Below, in pieces: positions 26,621-35,937 of a DNA stretch of 64,000 bases (the first letter of the stretch is position 1; each line of letters begins with the position of its first letter). Both the position numbers and the translations under genes were made by a program. Source of the stretch: Rhizobium sp. 9140 (GTDB taxonomy: Bacteria; Pseudomonadota; Alphaproteobacteria; Rhizobiales; Rhizobiaceae); assembly GCF_900067135.1 (NCBI RefSeq), contig NZ_FJUR01000001.1, forward strand, positions 1,987,501 to 2,051,500, given 5' to 3'. Below the pieces are notes generated by a model that saw only the letters and a program-made list of their open reading frames with translations, made no database searches and was not told the DNA's origin.

Positions 26621-28858
26621 ATGTCAGGCTTTAGCGACCGTCAACAGGACGTGGATATCGACCTCGGAGGTCTGTTCCGTGCGATCTGGCGTCGCCGGAC
26701 GCGGGTACTCCTGACCACGGTGGCCGTGGCCGCACTTGCTTTCACCGCAGCGCACATGATCTCGCCCCGCTACGACAGCGAGGCGCGGCTGCTGATCGAG
26801 CCGCGCGAGCCGGAATTCAGCTCGATGACACTGCAACCTTCCGCCGCCAGCGCCACATCCTTCGACGAGCCGGGTATTTCGAGCGAGGTCCAACTGCTGC
26901 GGTCTGTGGACCTGATCAAGCAGGTGGCGCGCAACATGCGGCTGCACGAGTTGAAGGAGTTTGACCCGACCGCCGACCCGTCCGCCATCTCCGATATCCT
27001 CGTGATGCTCGGCCTCAAGCGCAATCCGCTCGATATGCCGCCGGAAGAACGGGTGCTGAAGGAGTTTCAGGAAAAGCTGCAGGTCTATCAGGTCGAGAAA
27101 TCGCGGGTCATCGGCATCCAGTTTACCTCGAAGGATAGTGCGCTTGCCGCCGCCATTCCCAACGAGATGGCGAAGATTTATCTCTCGCTCAAGGCCGGCG
27201 CGAAGCTCGATTCCAACACGGAGGCGAGCCGCTGGTTGGAGCCCGAGATCGCCAACCTGCGGGAGAAGGTGCGGGCCGCGGAAGCGAAGATCGCCGAATA
27301 CCGCTCCAGTTCCGATCTGCTGCCCTCCGGTGACAGCGGCACCTTTGCCACGCGCGAGCTCACTGATATCTCGACGGAACTCGCCCGCGTGCGCGGTGAC
27401 CGGGCGACGGCCGAGGCGCGGGCAGAGAACGTGCGCGCTGCATTGTCCAGCGGCCGCGGCGCCGAGACCCTGAACGAGGTCGTGGGCTCCGCGATGATTC
27501 AGCGCCTGAAGGAGTCCGAATCACAGATCCAGAACCAAATGGCCGACCTGTCGACCACGCTGCTCGACGGCCATCCCCGAATCAAGGCTCTGCGCTCTCA
27601 GCTGACGGGCATCCGCGCGCAGATCCGCGAGGAAACGCAGAAGATTTTGGCAAGCCTCGAAAACGAGGCGAAGGTCGGCGAACTGCGCGAGCGCCAGCTG
27701 ACCCAGCAGATGAACACGCTCAAGGCTTCTTCCGCCAAGGCCGGCGAAGACGAGGTCGGCCTGCGCGCGCTGGAACGCGAGGCCGCGGCCCAGCGCCAGC
27801 TTCTGGAAACATACCTGTCGCGCTACCGCGAGGCGAGCTCCCGCACCGGCGCCAGCGCTGCGCCGGCCGATGCGCGCGTGATCTCCAGCGCCGTCGAACC
27901 GACGGAAGCGAGCTTCCCGAAGATCCTGCCGATCACCATCGTCGCGGCAATGGCGGCCTTTCTCCTGAGCTGCGTCGTCATCATGTTGCAGGAGCTTTTC
28001 AGCGGCCGCGCCCTGCGCCCGGTCGGCGGACCCGCCGCGGTGCCGGTCGCGGTCTCCGCGCAACCCATGCCGCCTGTGCCGCCGAACACGCCGGAACCGC
28101 GGACGAAGCGCGGCTGGAGCTTTCGGCGGGATGCCGCGATCGTCGGGAGTGCGCGCGGGACGGTGCAGCACACGGTCGCCCGCGACGTTCCCACTGTCGC
28201 CTCCTCCTCCGCATCTTCCTCAGATGTTCGGGAACAGGAATTGGCGACCGATGTGCCAATCGACGGCTTCTTCGTGGAGAACGTGGCGGCCGCATTGATC
28301 GTCGATCGCGTACCGCTCGCCTTCATCGTATCCCCGACGGGCGATACCGGTTCCCGTCAGACGGTGGCGCTGGCGCGGATGGTCTCGGAGGAGGGGCGGC
28401 GCGTCGTGCTGGTCGATCTTACCGCGTCCGGCTGCCCGACGGCCTGGATGGCGATGTCCGCAAACCTGCCCGGAATCACCAATCTGCTCGCCGACGAGAT
28501 TGCCTTTTCCGATGCGCTCCATGCGGACCGCGGCTCGGACGCGCATATCGTTCCGCGCGGCGATGCCGACCCGGCGGTGGCCATACAGGCGATCGACCGT
28601 CTCCAGATCGTCATCGAAGCCCTGACGGATGCCTACGACCTCGTGCTGGTCGAATGTGCAGACGCGGACGCGGAAGCGGTGTCGCGTCTCGCGCGCGCCC
28701 ATGATGTCGAGATCATCTTTTCGGTGCCCGAGGTTTCCGCCGAGGACATCGTCGAGATCATCACGGAATTTGCGGAAGCCGGCTACGACCACATCCACAT
28801 CATGGATGCGCAGCTTGCCGATCAGCCCCTGCCGGAGCCCGACCGCCGCGCCGCGTAA
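26621..28858 (+). CDS. GumC/Wzc-type polysaccharide co-polymerase with degenerate kinase domain
   Basis: A 745-residue inner-membrane protein controlling chain length and export. A Wzz domain starts near residue 14 (DIDLGGLFRAIWRRR), with membrane helices at about 29-47 and 435-457 and a long periplasmic coiled coil between them. The cytoplasmic C-terminal domain resembles BY-kinases, but the P-loop position reads SPTGDTGSRQT (residues 571-581) without the usual GKS/T. The Walker A' and B regions read VVLVDLTAS and YDLVLVECADADA, and there is no tyrosine-rich tail. It is probably a non-catalytic co-polymerase. It is divergent from the Wza-like gene; the start at 26621 is chosen because the Wzz domain follows. 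Confidence 0.85.
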   Translation: MSGFSDRQQDVDIDLGGLFRAIWRRRTRVLLTTVAVAALAFTAAHMISPRYDSEARLLIEPREPEFSSMTLQPSAASATSFDEPGISSEVQLLRSVDLIKQVARNMRLHELKEFDPTADPSAISDILVMLGLKRNPLDMPPEERVLKEFQEKLQVYQVEKSRVIGIQFTSKDSALAAAIPNEMAKIYLSLKAGAKLDSNTEASRWLEPEIANLREKVRAAEAKIAEYRSSSDLLPSGDSGTFATRELTDISTELARVRGDRATAEARAENVRAALSSGRGAETLNEVVGSAMIQRLKESESQIQNQMADLSTTLLDGHPRIKALRSQLTGIRAQIREETQKILASLENEAKVGELRERQLTQQMNTLKASSAKAGEDEVGLRALEREAAAQRQLLETYLSRYREASSRTGASAAPADARVISSAVEPTEASFPKILPITIVAAMAAFLLSCVVIMLQELFSGRALRPVGGPAAVPVAVSAQPMPPVPPNTPEPRTKRGWSFRRDAAIVGSARGTVQHTVARDVPTVASSSASSSDVREQELATDVPIDGFFVENVAAALIVDRVPLAFIVSPTGDTGSRQTVALARMVSEEGRRVVLVDLTASGCPTAWMAMSANLPGITNLLADEIAFSDALHADRGSDAHIVPRGDADPAVAIQAIDRLQIVIEALTDAYDLVLVECADADAEAVSRLARAHDVEIIFSVPEVSAEDIVEIITEFAEAGYDHIHIMDAQLADQPLPEPDRRAA

Positions 28859-28865
28859 GGCGCAT

Positions 28866-30128
28866 TCAGTCCCCGTCGATGTCTGCCGATACCGACGCCG
28901 TCTTGCCCTGATGCTTCTGGCGGAACCGCTGGACGGCGCAATAGATCTGGCGGTTCGACTTGATGGCACGCTTGGCGCGCACGATCAGCCGGTGGACGCC
29001 GGCCGCGACCCGGCCGCGAAGCGTGAGGGGCAGGATGATATCGTATTGCGCCGTTTCGACCGTGCACCAGGAACGCTTGTAGGGCTGGTCGCCGATTCCG
29101 AAATCGAACAGGCGGACGCCTTCGCCGCAGGCCCGCTCGATGATCCTGTAAAACAGGAGTTCGCCCGGGCTCGCATCTGCGGCCAGCGTCTCGTCGATCG
29201 ACCCGAACTGGCAGATCATGTGGTCGCCCTTGCGCGATACGCCGGCGATGGCCACGATGCGGGTGTCGGCTTCGCTGCGAAGGCGCAGCGCGTGCAGCGC
29301 CAGCGGGCGGCTTTCGGCCGTTCCGTCATGGGAAATCGCCGCGCGCAAGAAGGCCTGCGTCGGCGCGTCCCGAAAGACGTTCGGCAACCCCAGAGTCTCG
29401 AACCGTGCGGCCTTCTGGGCCAGGAACACGTCAAGAATCGCGCGACGCTCGTCGAGGCCTTCGGCGATGATGTAGTCATAGCCGCCATAGGTCTCCATGC
29501 GCCGCTCGGACACGCGGAACTTCTTGCGGCGGCGCTTGGCGTTGAGCTGCGCGAGCGTGGCTGCGAAATCCGGCAGCAGTGGCAACTGGTAGGAGGCATT
29601 CTGGTTGCGGATGGAGGGCAGGGAAGCGAGCGCATGGGGCTGGCCCCGCCATTCCAGGGGAATCTTCTCCAGCGTGACGATGTCGGCGACATGGGCAAGC
29701 TTGGTGACGAGTTCCTGCCGGACCCATTCCGCCAGTGTCTCGCGCGGCAGGCCGCCCAGGTCCTCGGCGAAGATGCCAGTGTTGATATTGCTGTGCGGCG
29801 CGCCGATGAAGCGGGCCGTGCGGAACAGCCCGTTGCGCACCAGCTCGAGCGGCAGGATGAAGATGGTGCGATCGCCAAGCCAGCCGCGCAGCAGAAGCGG
29901 CCGCTCGACATGCGTCGCCACCCAGCTTGCGCACCAGTCGAAGCTCTGGTGCAGCGAAACGGTATTGGAGGCCTCCAGCGCCCGCCAGTCCGTTTCCAGC
30001 GCGGACATCAGAACATGCACCGACACGATGAGATCCGAAGGCACGCCTGTGGTCACGTCGGTATTGGCTTCGCTGCGTAGGCCCGCGAGCGGGGTGTCGA
30101 TCGAAAAAGCACTGATATGGGCATTCAT
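28866..30128 (-). CDS. CelD/HfsK-like GNAT acyltransferase
   Basis: A 420-residue cytoplasmic protein of the Acetyltransf_6 (CelD/BcsL) group. Recognisable parts are the N-terminal LHQSFDWCASWVATHVERPLLLRGWLGDRTIFILPLEL segment, the central KRRRKKFRVSERRMETYGGYDYIIAEGL linker and the GNAT core with ADASPGELLFYRIIERACGEGVRLFDFGIGDQPYKRSWC. In Caulobacter, HfsK of this family modifies the holdfast polysaccharide. Here it lies at the end of a polysaccharide locus, convergent to the GumC gene with a 7-base gap. The start at 30128 follows a GGAGGGCTC site; the upstream in-frame ATG at 30209 adds unrelated residues. Confidence 0.82.
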   Translation of the reverse strand: MNAHISAFSIDTPLAGLRSEANTDVTTGVPSDLIVSVHVLMSALETDWRALEASNTVSLHQSFDWCASWVATHVERPLLLRGWLGDRTIFILPLELVRNGLFRTARFIGAPHSNINTGIFAEDLGGLPRETLAEWVRQELVTKLAHVADIVTLEKIPLEWRGQPHALASLPSIRNQNASYQLPLLPDFAATLAQLNAKRRRKKFRVSERRMETYGGYDYIIAEGLDERRAILDVFLAQKAARFETLGLPNVFRDAPTQAFLRAAISHDGTAESRPLALHALRLRSEADTRIVAIAGVSRKGDHMICQFGSIDETLAADASPGELLFYRIIERACGEGVRLFDFGIGDQPYKRSWCTVETAQYDIILPLTLRGRVAAGVHRLIVRAKRAIKSNRQIYCAVQRFRQKHQGKTASVSADIDGD

Positions 30129-30272
30129 CACGAAAGAGCCCTCCGTCTGAAACGCGTTGCCTGCATCTAGCCCGGAAAGCCTCTGACGTTTGCTTAAGCC
30201 TGCGCGCATTCGCGCGGCTTCGCTGCGATATCCGAAGACGGGGTTATCGCAGAGTTAAGGCGTGCCGCTTCG

Positions 30273-31016
30273 TTACACCCAACCTGTGGCAAGCGCCCGC
30301 GCCCAGTCCGGGCGGCCGTTCCCCTCCGCAAGACGGGCGGCCAAGACGTGGTCGTAGGCCACGAGCCGGAAGGCGACATCGGTGCTGCCATCCGCACGCT
30401 TGTCAATCACGGCATAGGATGCGCGCGGCGTTCCGGTTTCCACCTTATGGGCCACGGGCTCATCGTCCGCATAGGCCGGGCAGCCGACGCTGCCGGGATT
30501 GATCACGAGCCGTCCGTCGGACAGCGTGACGAGGCGGGGAATATGCGTATGCGCGCAAAGGAGCACGGGCACGTCAATGCCGGCCGCAAGGCGTTCGATG
30601 CGCGCCGCATCCGCTCGGTGCACGACACCCGCCGCGGTCAGGTCCTCCAGCCAGTAGACAAGATCGCTTTCCGGCGTGCCGTGGCAGAGAAAAAGGCCTT
30701 GCTCATTCATGTGCCGCGTTGGCGCAAGCGTGCGCAGCCAGGCAAAGTGGCGATCATCGAGCGCTGCATGCGTGAAGCGATCGGTCGCGATCATGGCGTC
30801 AGGGGCAAGCGTGATCAGCGCGCGGTCGTGATTGCCGCGGATCGAGACGATATTGCGCGCCATCAGGAGATCGGCCGTGCGGGCCGGGTCGATGGGGCCG
30901 CTGAGATGATCGCCGAGATTGGCGATCTCGCGGATGCCCTGGCTGTCGATGTCGGCAAGCACGGCTTCGAGCGCCGGGGCATTGCCGTGGATATCTGCGA
31001 TGACGGCGATCTTCAT
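30273..31016 (-). CDS. Metallophosphoesterase family protein (YfcE-like)
   Basis: A 247-residue calcineurin-like phosphoesterase. All metal-site motifs are present: ADIHGN at residues 6-11, GDHLSG, RGNHDRA, LCHGTPES, CAHTHIP and NPGSVGCP. This group covers broad-specificity phosphodiesterases; the substrate cannot be predicted. DUF2842 lies 10 bases upstream in the same direction (31027-31242), so the two are probably one transcription unit. Confidence 0.88.
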   Translation of the reverse strand: MKIAVIADIHGNAPALEAVLADIDSQGIREIANLGDHLSGPIDPARTADLLMARNIVSIRGNHDRALITLAPDAMIATDRFTHAALDDRHFAWLRTLAPTRHMNEQGLFLCHGTPESDLVYWLEDLTAAGVVHRADAARIERLAAGIDVPVLLCAHTHIPRLVTLSDGRLVINPGSVGCPAYADDEPVAHKVETGTPRASYAVIDKRADGSTDVAFRLVAYDHVLAARLAEGNGRPDWARALATGWV

Positions 31017-31026
31017 GGGCGCGACC

Positions 31027-31242
31027 TCACGAGCGCGGCTTGGCGGGCTTCTCCATCCACTTGATGATCAGCATGGCCGGCAGCACCCAGAGAAGGCCGG
31101 TGAAGAAGAAGTAGAGGAGATGCACCCACCACGGCGATGCGCCAAGCAGCAGTTCGGCGAAGGTGGTGGCGATGAGCGCGTAGGAAATGACGAGCGCGAT
31201 GATGAGAATCGTCCCGATCAGCTTGCGAAGGCGCACCGGCAT
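31027..31242 (-). CDS. DUF2842 small membrane protein
   Basis: A 71-residue protein with two membrane helices (LIGTILIIALVISYALIATTFA and VHLLYFFFTGLLWVLPAMLIIKWM) joined by the LLGASPWW loop, and a basic tail (KPAKPRS). It matches DUF2842, widespread in alphaproteobacteria and often beside heme A synthase genes, as here (ctaA is divergent). Function unknown; a link to cytochrome oxidase assembly is only suggested by the neighbourhood. Confidence 0.85.
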   Translation of the reverse strand: MPVRLRKLIGTILIIALVISYALIATTFAELLLGASPWWVHLLYFFFTGLLWVLPAMLIIKWMEKPAKPRS

Positions 31243-31448
31243 TGTCTCAATCTCCTTCAGAAGTGTTGGTCATGCTCTGTACACGATCACAAGGACGCGC
31301 GCAGGTGCCAGTGCGGTATGGGGCGCGACGGCATGCCGCAAAGCCACTCCTTGTCATGCCAGCCTGACTGATGCAAATCAACGCTGTACCGGAACGACAC
31401 CCTCTTTCCGTCCCCGGCGACCGCCAGCAAGGCGAACGGAGCAGCGCG

Positions 31449-32552
31449 ATGACCAGTGCCAACCCTATCATGATAGAAGAACGGCTGACGCGGCAGATGG
31501 ACACCGCCCGGCGTAATCGTCGCCAGATCCGCATCTGGCTCGGTGTCGTCGTGTTTGCGCTGTTCGCGCTGGTCCTTGTCGGCGGTGCGACACGTCTGAC
31601 CGAATCGGGCCTCTCCATCACCGAGTGGAAGCCGATCCACGGCGTCATCCCGCCGCTTTCGGAGGCGGAGTGGGACGAGGAGTTCACGCTCTACAAGCAG
31701 ATCCCGCAATATTCCCAAGTCAACAGCGATATGACCGTCGAGGGCTTCAAGACGATCTTCTGGTGGGAATGGGCGCACCGGGCGCTGGCGCGCTCCATTG
31801 GCGTCATCTTCGCACTGCCGCTCGCCGTCTTCTGGCTGACGGGCCGCATCGAGCGGCGGCTGAAGCTGCCGCTTCTCGGTATTCTCGCCCTTGGCGGCTT
31901 TCAGGGCTTCATCGGCTGGTGGATGGTCTCGTCGGGCCTCGTCAACCGCACGGATGTCAGCCAGTACCGGCTGGCGACCCATCTCATCATCGCCTGTCTG
32001 ATCTTCTCGGCCTGTCTGTGGATCCTGCGGGGCCTTTCGCCGCACCGAAACGACGCGCCGCCGACGCGATATTCGATTCTGGTCGCGGCCGGCATCGCAG
32101 TGATGGCGCTGTTCCAGATCTATCTCGGTGCGCTCGTCGCCGGTCTGGATGCGGGCCTCAGCTACAACACATGGCCGCTGATGGATGGCGCGCTGATCCC
32201 CGGCGACCTTTTCATCCAGAGCCCTGGCTGGCGCAATCTTTTCGAAAACCCGAAGACCGTGCAATTCGTTCACCGCTGCGGCGCCTATGTCCTGCTCGCG
32301 CTGGTCGTGATCCACATGATCGCCAATCTGCGTCTGGCGCCGCATTCCACCCACGCCCGCCGCTCCGTCGTTCTCGCCTGTCTGGTCCTGATGCAAGCCT
32401 CGATCGGCATCATGACGCTGATCCTGCAGGTGCCGATCGTCTGGGGTGTCGCGCATCAAGCAGGCGCGCTCTTCGTACTCTGCTTCGCCATCGCGCACTG
32501 GCGCGGCTTCGTCGGCGAATATCCACCGGAAACCCGGATGGTGCGGGGGTAG
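31449..32552 (+). CDS. ctaA: Heme A synthase, COX15/CtaA type
   Basis: A 367-residue membrane enzyme oxidising heme O to heme A for cytochrome aa3 oxidase. About eight helices are visible. The four conserved histidines occur in FWWEWAHRALAR, YRLATHLIIACL, VQFVHRCGAYVLLALVVIHM and WGVAHQAGALFVL. The LVGGATRLTESGLSITEWKPI motif is diagnostic of the alphaproteobacterial/mitochondrial class. The start at 31449 (MTSANPIM) is preferred to 31371; a further ATG seven codons on is possible. Confidence 0.93.
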   Translation: MTSANPIMIEERLTRQMDTARRNRRQIRIWLGVVVFALFALVLVGGATRLTESGLSITEWKPIHGVIPPLSEAEWDEEFTLYKQIPQYSQVNSDMTVEGFKTIFWWEWAHRALARSIGVIFALPLAVFWLTGRIERRLKLPLLGILALGGFQGFIGWWMVSSGLVNRTDVSQYRLATHLIIACLIFSACLWILRGLSPHRNDAPPTRYSILVAAGIAVMALFQIYLGALVAGLDAGLSYNTWPLMDGALIPGDLFIQSPGWRNLFENPKTVQFVHRCGAYVLLALVVIHMIANLRLAPHSTHARRSVVLACLVLMQASIGIMTLILQVPIVWGVAHQAGALFVLCFAIAHWRGFVGEYPPETRMVRG

Positions 32553-32563
32553 CCGTTTCCGCA

Positions 32564-32600
32564 AGAAAAAACGCCCCGGTGCCGCTTGGGCTCCGAGGCG
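32564..32600 (-). terminator. Terminator for argC (minus strand), just past ctaA
   Basis: An imperfect hairpin with outer arms CGCC and GGCG and an inner CGG/CCG pairing. Read on the minus strand it is followed by six T residues, fitting an intrinsic terminator for argC. Confidence 0.55.
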
Positions 32601-32638
32601 ATCAGACGTGCGGCGGCCGAAAGTCGGAGCGCTGCTCC

Positions 32639-33571
32639 TCAGGCCGACAGCATCAGGTCCATGTTCTGCACGGCCGCGCCCGAGGCGCCCTTGCCGAGAT
32701 TGTCGAGCAGCGCCACGAGGTTGACGTGCTCGCCGCCCGGCGTGCCGAAGACGAAGAGCTTCATGCGGTCCGTACCCGCGAGTTCGACGGCATCGACGCG
32801 GGGCAGGGCGGCACTGGTTTCCAGTGGTACGACCTCCACGATCGACTGGCCCGCATAATGCTCAAAGAGCGCGCCGTGGATGCTCTCAAGCGTCGCACCG
32901 TTGCCGACGTCTTCGAGGAACAGCGGAACCTGCACGATCATGCCCTGCGGAAACTTGCCGACGGAGGGCGAGAACAGCGGCGTGCGTCCCAGCATGCCAT
33001 GGGTCTTCATCTCGGCCACATGCTTGTGCTTCAGCGGCAGGCCGTAGAGGAAGCCGGGCGAGGTGATGGGATCGGGGTTCGCTGGGTCTTCGATCTGCGC
33101 GATCATCTGCTTGCCGCCGCCGGTATAGCCGGAGATCGCGTTGACGCTGACCGGATAGGTCTCCGGCAGGATGCCTGCCTGCCGCAGCGGCCGCACGAGG
33201 CCTATGGCGCCGGTCGGGTAGCACCCGGGATTGGCGACGAGGCGTGCGGCGCGGATCTTGTCGGCCTGGGCGGCATCCATTTCCGCAAAGCCATAGGCCC
33301 AGTCGGGCGCCACGCGGTAAGCGGTCGACGTGTCGATGATGCGGACGCTGTTGTTGCCGGCCAGCATGGCGACAGCCTCTTTGGAGGCATCGTCCGGAAG
33401 GCAGAGAATGGCGACGTCGGCGCTGTTCAGAAGGTCTTCGCGCAAGGCCGCATTGCGCCGTTCCGCCGCGGGGATCGACAGGAGCTCGACATCCTTGCGA
33501 TCGGCCATACGGGCGCGGATCTGCAGCCCTGTGGTGCCGTGTTCGCCATCGATGAAGATCTTAGCCGTCAT
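32639..33571 (-). CDS. argC: N-acetyl-gamma-glutamyl-phosphate reductase
   Basis: A 310-residue NADPH-dependent reductase of arginine synthesis, of the short (type 2) class. It begins [19 protein letters not shown] (nucleotide-binding loop), has the catalytic cysteine in [18 protein letters not shown], and the [12 protein letters not shown] and KHKHVAEM segments. The start at 33571 (MTAKIFIDG) is chosen; the frame extends seven codons upstream without support. It is the last gene of the rplM-rpsI-speB-argC series, all on the minus strand. Confidence 0.93.
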   Translation of the reverse strand: MTAKIFIDGEHGTTGLQIRARMADRKDVELLSIPAAERRNAALREDLLNSADVAILCLPDDASKEAVAMLAGNNSVRIIDTSTAYRVAPDWAYGFAEMDAAQADKIRAARLVANPGCYPTGAIGLVRPLRQAGILPETYPVSVNAISGYTGGGKQMIAQIEDPANPDPITSPGFLYGLPLKHKHVAEMKTHGMLGRTPLFSPSVGKFPQGMIVQVPLFLEDVGNGATLESIHGALFEHYAGQSIVEVVPLETSAALPRVDAVELAGTDRMKLFVFGTPGGEHVNLVALLDNLGKGASGAAVQNMDLMLSA

Positions 33572-33622
33572 GTCTTTGTCCCGTCGGTTCAAGGGGTTGG
33601 GCGCAAGCCCGGACTCAGTCTA

Positions 33623-34615
33623 TCACGTCGTTGATTCAGTTTGATAACAGACCGGCGACGATGACCGCCCGCTTGCAAGCCGCTCTGCGCGCAGGCCGAG
33701 CATATACATCGCGACGGTGGAAGCGGCAATGGCGGTGATATCGGCATGGTCGTAGGCGGGCGCCACCTCGACCACGTCGGACCCGCGAATGTCGAGCGGC
33801 GCCAGCTGCCGCAGGACCGACAGGAGCTTCGCGCTCGAAAACCCGCCGGAGACCGGTGTGCCCGTGCCCGGCGCGAAGGCAGGATCGAGGCAGTCGATGT
33901 CGACGGTGAGATAGGCGGCGGCGCCCCCGGTCTGCGCGAGGATCTTTGCCGCGATGGCCGAGGCGCTCATCTCCTCGACGGCATCGCCATAGAGAATGCG
34001 AATGCCGAAATCCTCCGGCGCATGGGTGCGGATGCCGACCTGTATCGAGCGTGCGGGATCGATAAGACCCTCGCGCACGGCGCTTCCGACGAACGAGCCG
34101 TGATCGATCCGTCCTTCCGCGTCGGGCCACGTATCCTGATGTGCGTCGAACTGGACCAGAGCGAGCGGCCCGTGCCGGGCGGCATGTGCCCGCAACAGCG
34201 GCAAGGTGATGAAGTGGTCGCCGCCGAGCGTCAGCAGATACGGCACGGACCCGATGATGCCGGCCGCCTCCCGTTCGATCGTGGCCGGTGTCTTGTCGTG
34301 ACGCCCATAGTCGAGCAGGCAGTCGCCGGCATCGACCACGGCCATCTCGGCAAAGAGGTCGCGCTGGAACGGATATTGCGGATCATTGTCGAAGATAGCC
34401 GATGCGCGCCGGATGGCCTGCGGCCCGAAGCGGGCGCCCGGCCGGTTGGACGTCGCCGCATCGAACGGTATGCCCCAGACGACGGCATCGACACCCGTGA
34501 ATGTCTTGCTGTAACGGCGGCGCATGAAGGACAGGACGCCCGCATGGGTGGGGTCGCTGGCAGCGCTGAACAGCGAACCGGCTGTGATGGCGTGATCGAT
34601 CGATTTGCCGGTCAT
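33623..34615 (-). CDS. speB: Agmatinase/ureohydrolase family
   Basis: A 330-residue binuclear manganese hydrolase. The metal-binding motifs are complete: GGDHFITLPL, FDAHQDTWP and DIDCLDPAFAPGTGTPVSGG. Assignment to agmatinase (agmatine to putrescine and urea) rests on the SpeB-like N-terminal GIPFDAATSNRPGARFGPQAIR block. Other guanidino substrates are possible, since this family includes guanidinobutyrase. It lies between rpsI (147 bases upstream) and argC (51 bases downstream), the usual rhizobial order. Confidence 0.88.
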   Translation of the reverse strand: MTGKSIDHAITAGSLFSAASDPTHAGVLSFMRRRYSKTFTGVDAVVWGIPFDAATSNRPGARFGPQAIRRASAIFDNDPQYPFQRDLFAEMAVVDAGDCLLDYGRHDKTPATIEREAAGIIGSVPYLLTLGGDHFITLPLLRAHAARHGPLALVQFDAHQDTWPDAEGRIDHGSFVGSAVREGLIDPARSIQVGIRTHAPEDFGIRILYGDAVEEMSASAIAAKILAQTGGAAAYLTVDIDCLDPAFAPGTGTPVSGGFSSAKLLSVLRQLAPLDIRGSDVVEVAPAYDHADITAIAASTVAMYMLGLRAERLASGRSSSPVCYQTESTT

Positions 34616-34710
34616 GGAAACTCCAAGGGATTTCGCAGAAGACTACCGCATCAGCGCCGTCGTCGGGAAGGGAGATCCCGGATATTCATTGTAGCTTGCC
34701 ATAATAACGA

Positions 34711-34738
34711 AAAAGGCGGAGCCGAAGCCCCGCCTTTG
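34711..34738 (-). terminator. Terminator after rpsI
   Basis: Arms AAAGGCGG (34712-34719) and CCGCCTTT (34730-34737) with a 10-base loop. On the minus strand it ends in a T-run (TTTTT), 25 bases after the rpsI stop codon. Confidence 0.8.
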
Positions 34739-34762
34739 ACAATTCCGAGATGTCCGAAGCGA

Positions 34763-35236
34763 TTAACGCTTGGAGAACTGGAACGAACGACGGGCCTTCG
34801 CCTTGCCGTACTTCTTACGCTCGACGACGCGGCTGTCGCGGGTCAGGAAGCCACCCTTCTTGAGAACCGGACGCAGGCCCGGCTCGTAGTAGGTGAGCGC
34901 CTTGGAAATGCCGTGACGAACGGCACCGGCCTGACCGGACAGACCGCCGCCGGCAACCGTGGCGTCGATGTCGAACTGGCCGTCACGAGCAGCTGCGAAG
35001 ATCGGCTGGCGCAGAATCATCTGCAGAACCGGACGCGCGAAATACTCGGGATAAGCCTTGCCGTTGATGGTGATCTTGCCGGAGCCCGGCTTGATCCAGA
35101 CGCGGGCGACGGCGTTCTTGCGCTTGCCGGTCGCGTAGGAGCGGCCCTGGGCGTCGATCTTCTTGACATGAACGGGAGCAGCGTTGCTGGCTTCCACGAC
35201 CGTGCCAAGTTCTTTCAGAGAGGAGAGGTCGGCCAC
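34763..35236 (-). CDS. rpsI: 30S ribosomal protein S9
   Basis: A 157-residue S9. A Rhizobiales-type N-terminal extension (about 28 residues) precedes the conserved core, from [21 protein letters not shown] through [21 protein letters not shown] to the C-terminal [24 protein letters not shown], whose last residues contact P-site tRNA. It starts two bases after the rplM stop. Confidence 0.97.
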   Translation of the reverse strand: MADLSSLKELGTVVEASNAAPVHVKKIDAQGRSYATGKRKNAVARVWIKPGSGKITINGKAYPEYFARPVLQMILRQPIFAAARDGQFDIDATVAGGGLSGQAGAVRHGISKALTYYEPGLRPVLKKGGFLTRDSRVVERKKYGKAKARRSFQFSKR

Positions 35237-35238
35237 GA

Positions 35239-35703
35239 TCAGGCGCTCCTTACGTTCTTCGTGTTCAGCTTGGCGACGTCGAGGACGGTCGGCTGCTGGG
35301 CTTCATGCGGATGATTCGTGCCGGCGTAGACGCGAAGGTTCTTCATCTGGCGACGGCCGAGCGGGCCGCGGGGAACCATGCGCTCGACAGCCTTCTCGAG
35401 AACGCGCTCCGGGAAGCGGCCTTCGATGATCTGGCGCGCGGTGCGCTCCTTGATGCCGCCGGGGTAGCCGGTGTGCCAGTAGTACTTCTTGTCGGTGTAC
35501 TTCTTGCCGGTGAGCACGGCCTTCTCGGCATTGATGACGATGACGTTGTCGCCGTCGTCGACATGCGGAGTGTAGGTGACCTTATGCTTGCCGCGCAGGA
35601 TGTTGGCGATGATGGTCGCGACGCGACCCACAACGAGGCCTTCGGCGTCGATGAGGATCCACTTCTTCTCCACCTCTGCAGGCTTCTGAACGAAGGTTGA
35701 CAT
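35239..35703 (-). CDS. rplM: 50S ribosomal protein L13
   Basis: A 154-residue L13. Conserved blocks are [60 protein letters not shown] and [34 protein letters not shown]. The start at 35703 (MSTFVQKP) is the standard alphaproteobacterial start. The gene is driven by a good promoter at 35833-35862 and followed by rpsI. Confidence 0.97.
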   Translation of the reverse strand: MSTFVQKPAEVEKKWILIDAEGLVVGRVATIIANILRGKHKVTYTPHVDDGDNVIVINAEKAVLTGKKYTDKKYYWHTGYPGGIKERTARQIIEGRFPERVLEKAVERMVPRGPLGRRQMKNLRVYAGTNHPHEAQQPTVLDVAKLNTKNVRSA

Positions 35704-35832
35704 GATGAAACTCTTTCGTTTGGGACCCGATACGTTGCCGCCGGGCGTTTTTTGTTGCTTGATTTGCGGTGGCAGCCCCGAAGGGAACACCCGCAAAGAG
35801 AACGCGGACGTCACCGTCCCCGAACAAGGTGG

Positions 35833-35862
35833 CTTATAAAGTCAGGCCGGTTTGCACGTCAA
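35833..35862 (-). promoter_or_regulatory. Promoter of rplM-rpsI
   Basis: On the minus strand TTGACG (35862-35857) is followed after 18 bases by TATAAG (35838-35833), or after 17 bases by TTATAA. Close to the sigma-70 consensus; 130 bases upstream of rplM. Confidence 0.65.
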
Positions 35863-35917
35863 GAGGTGCGGATGACAAGCTTCCAAGATGCAGTGAGCAA
35901 AATCAATAGGTTATCTA

Positions 35918-35937
35918 TGTGGTTTTATAATACCACA
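35918..35937. promoter_or_regulatory. Inverted repeat upstream of the enoyl-CoA hydratase gene
   Basis: Perfect arms TGTGGT (35918-35923) and ACCACA (35932-35937) flank an A+T-only 8-base centre, inside an A+T-rich stretch 127 bases upstream of the hydratase start. It could be an operator overlapping a promoter; no regulator is adjacent. Confidence 0.4.
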
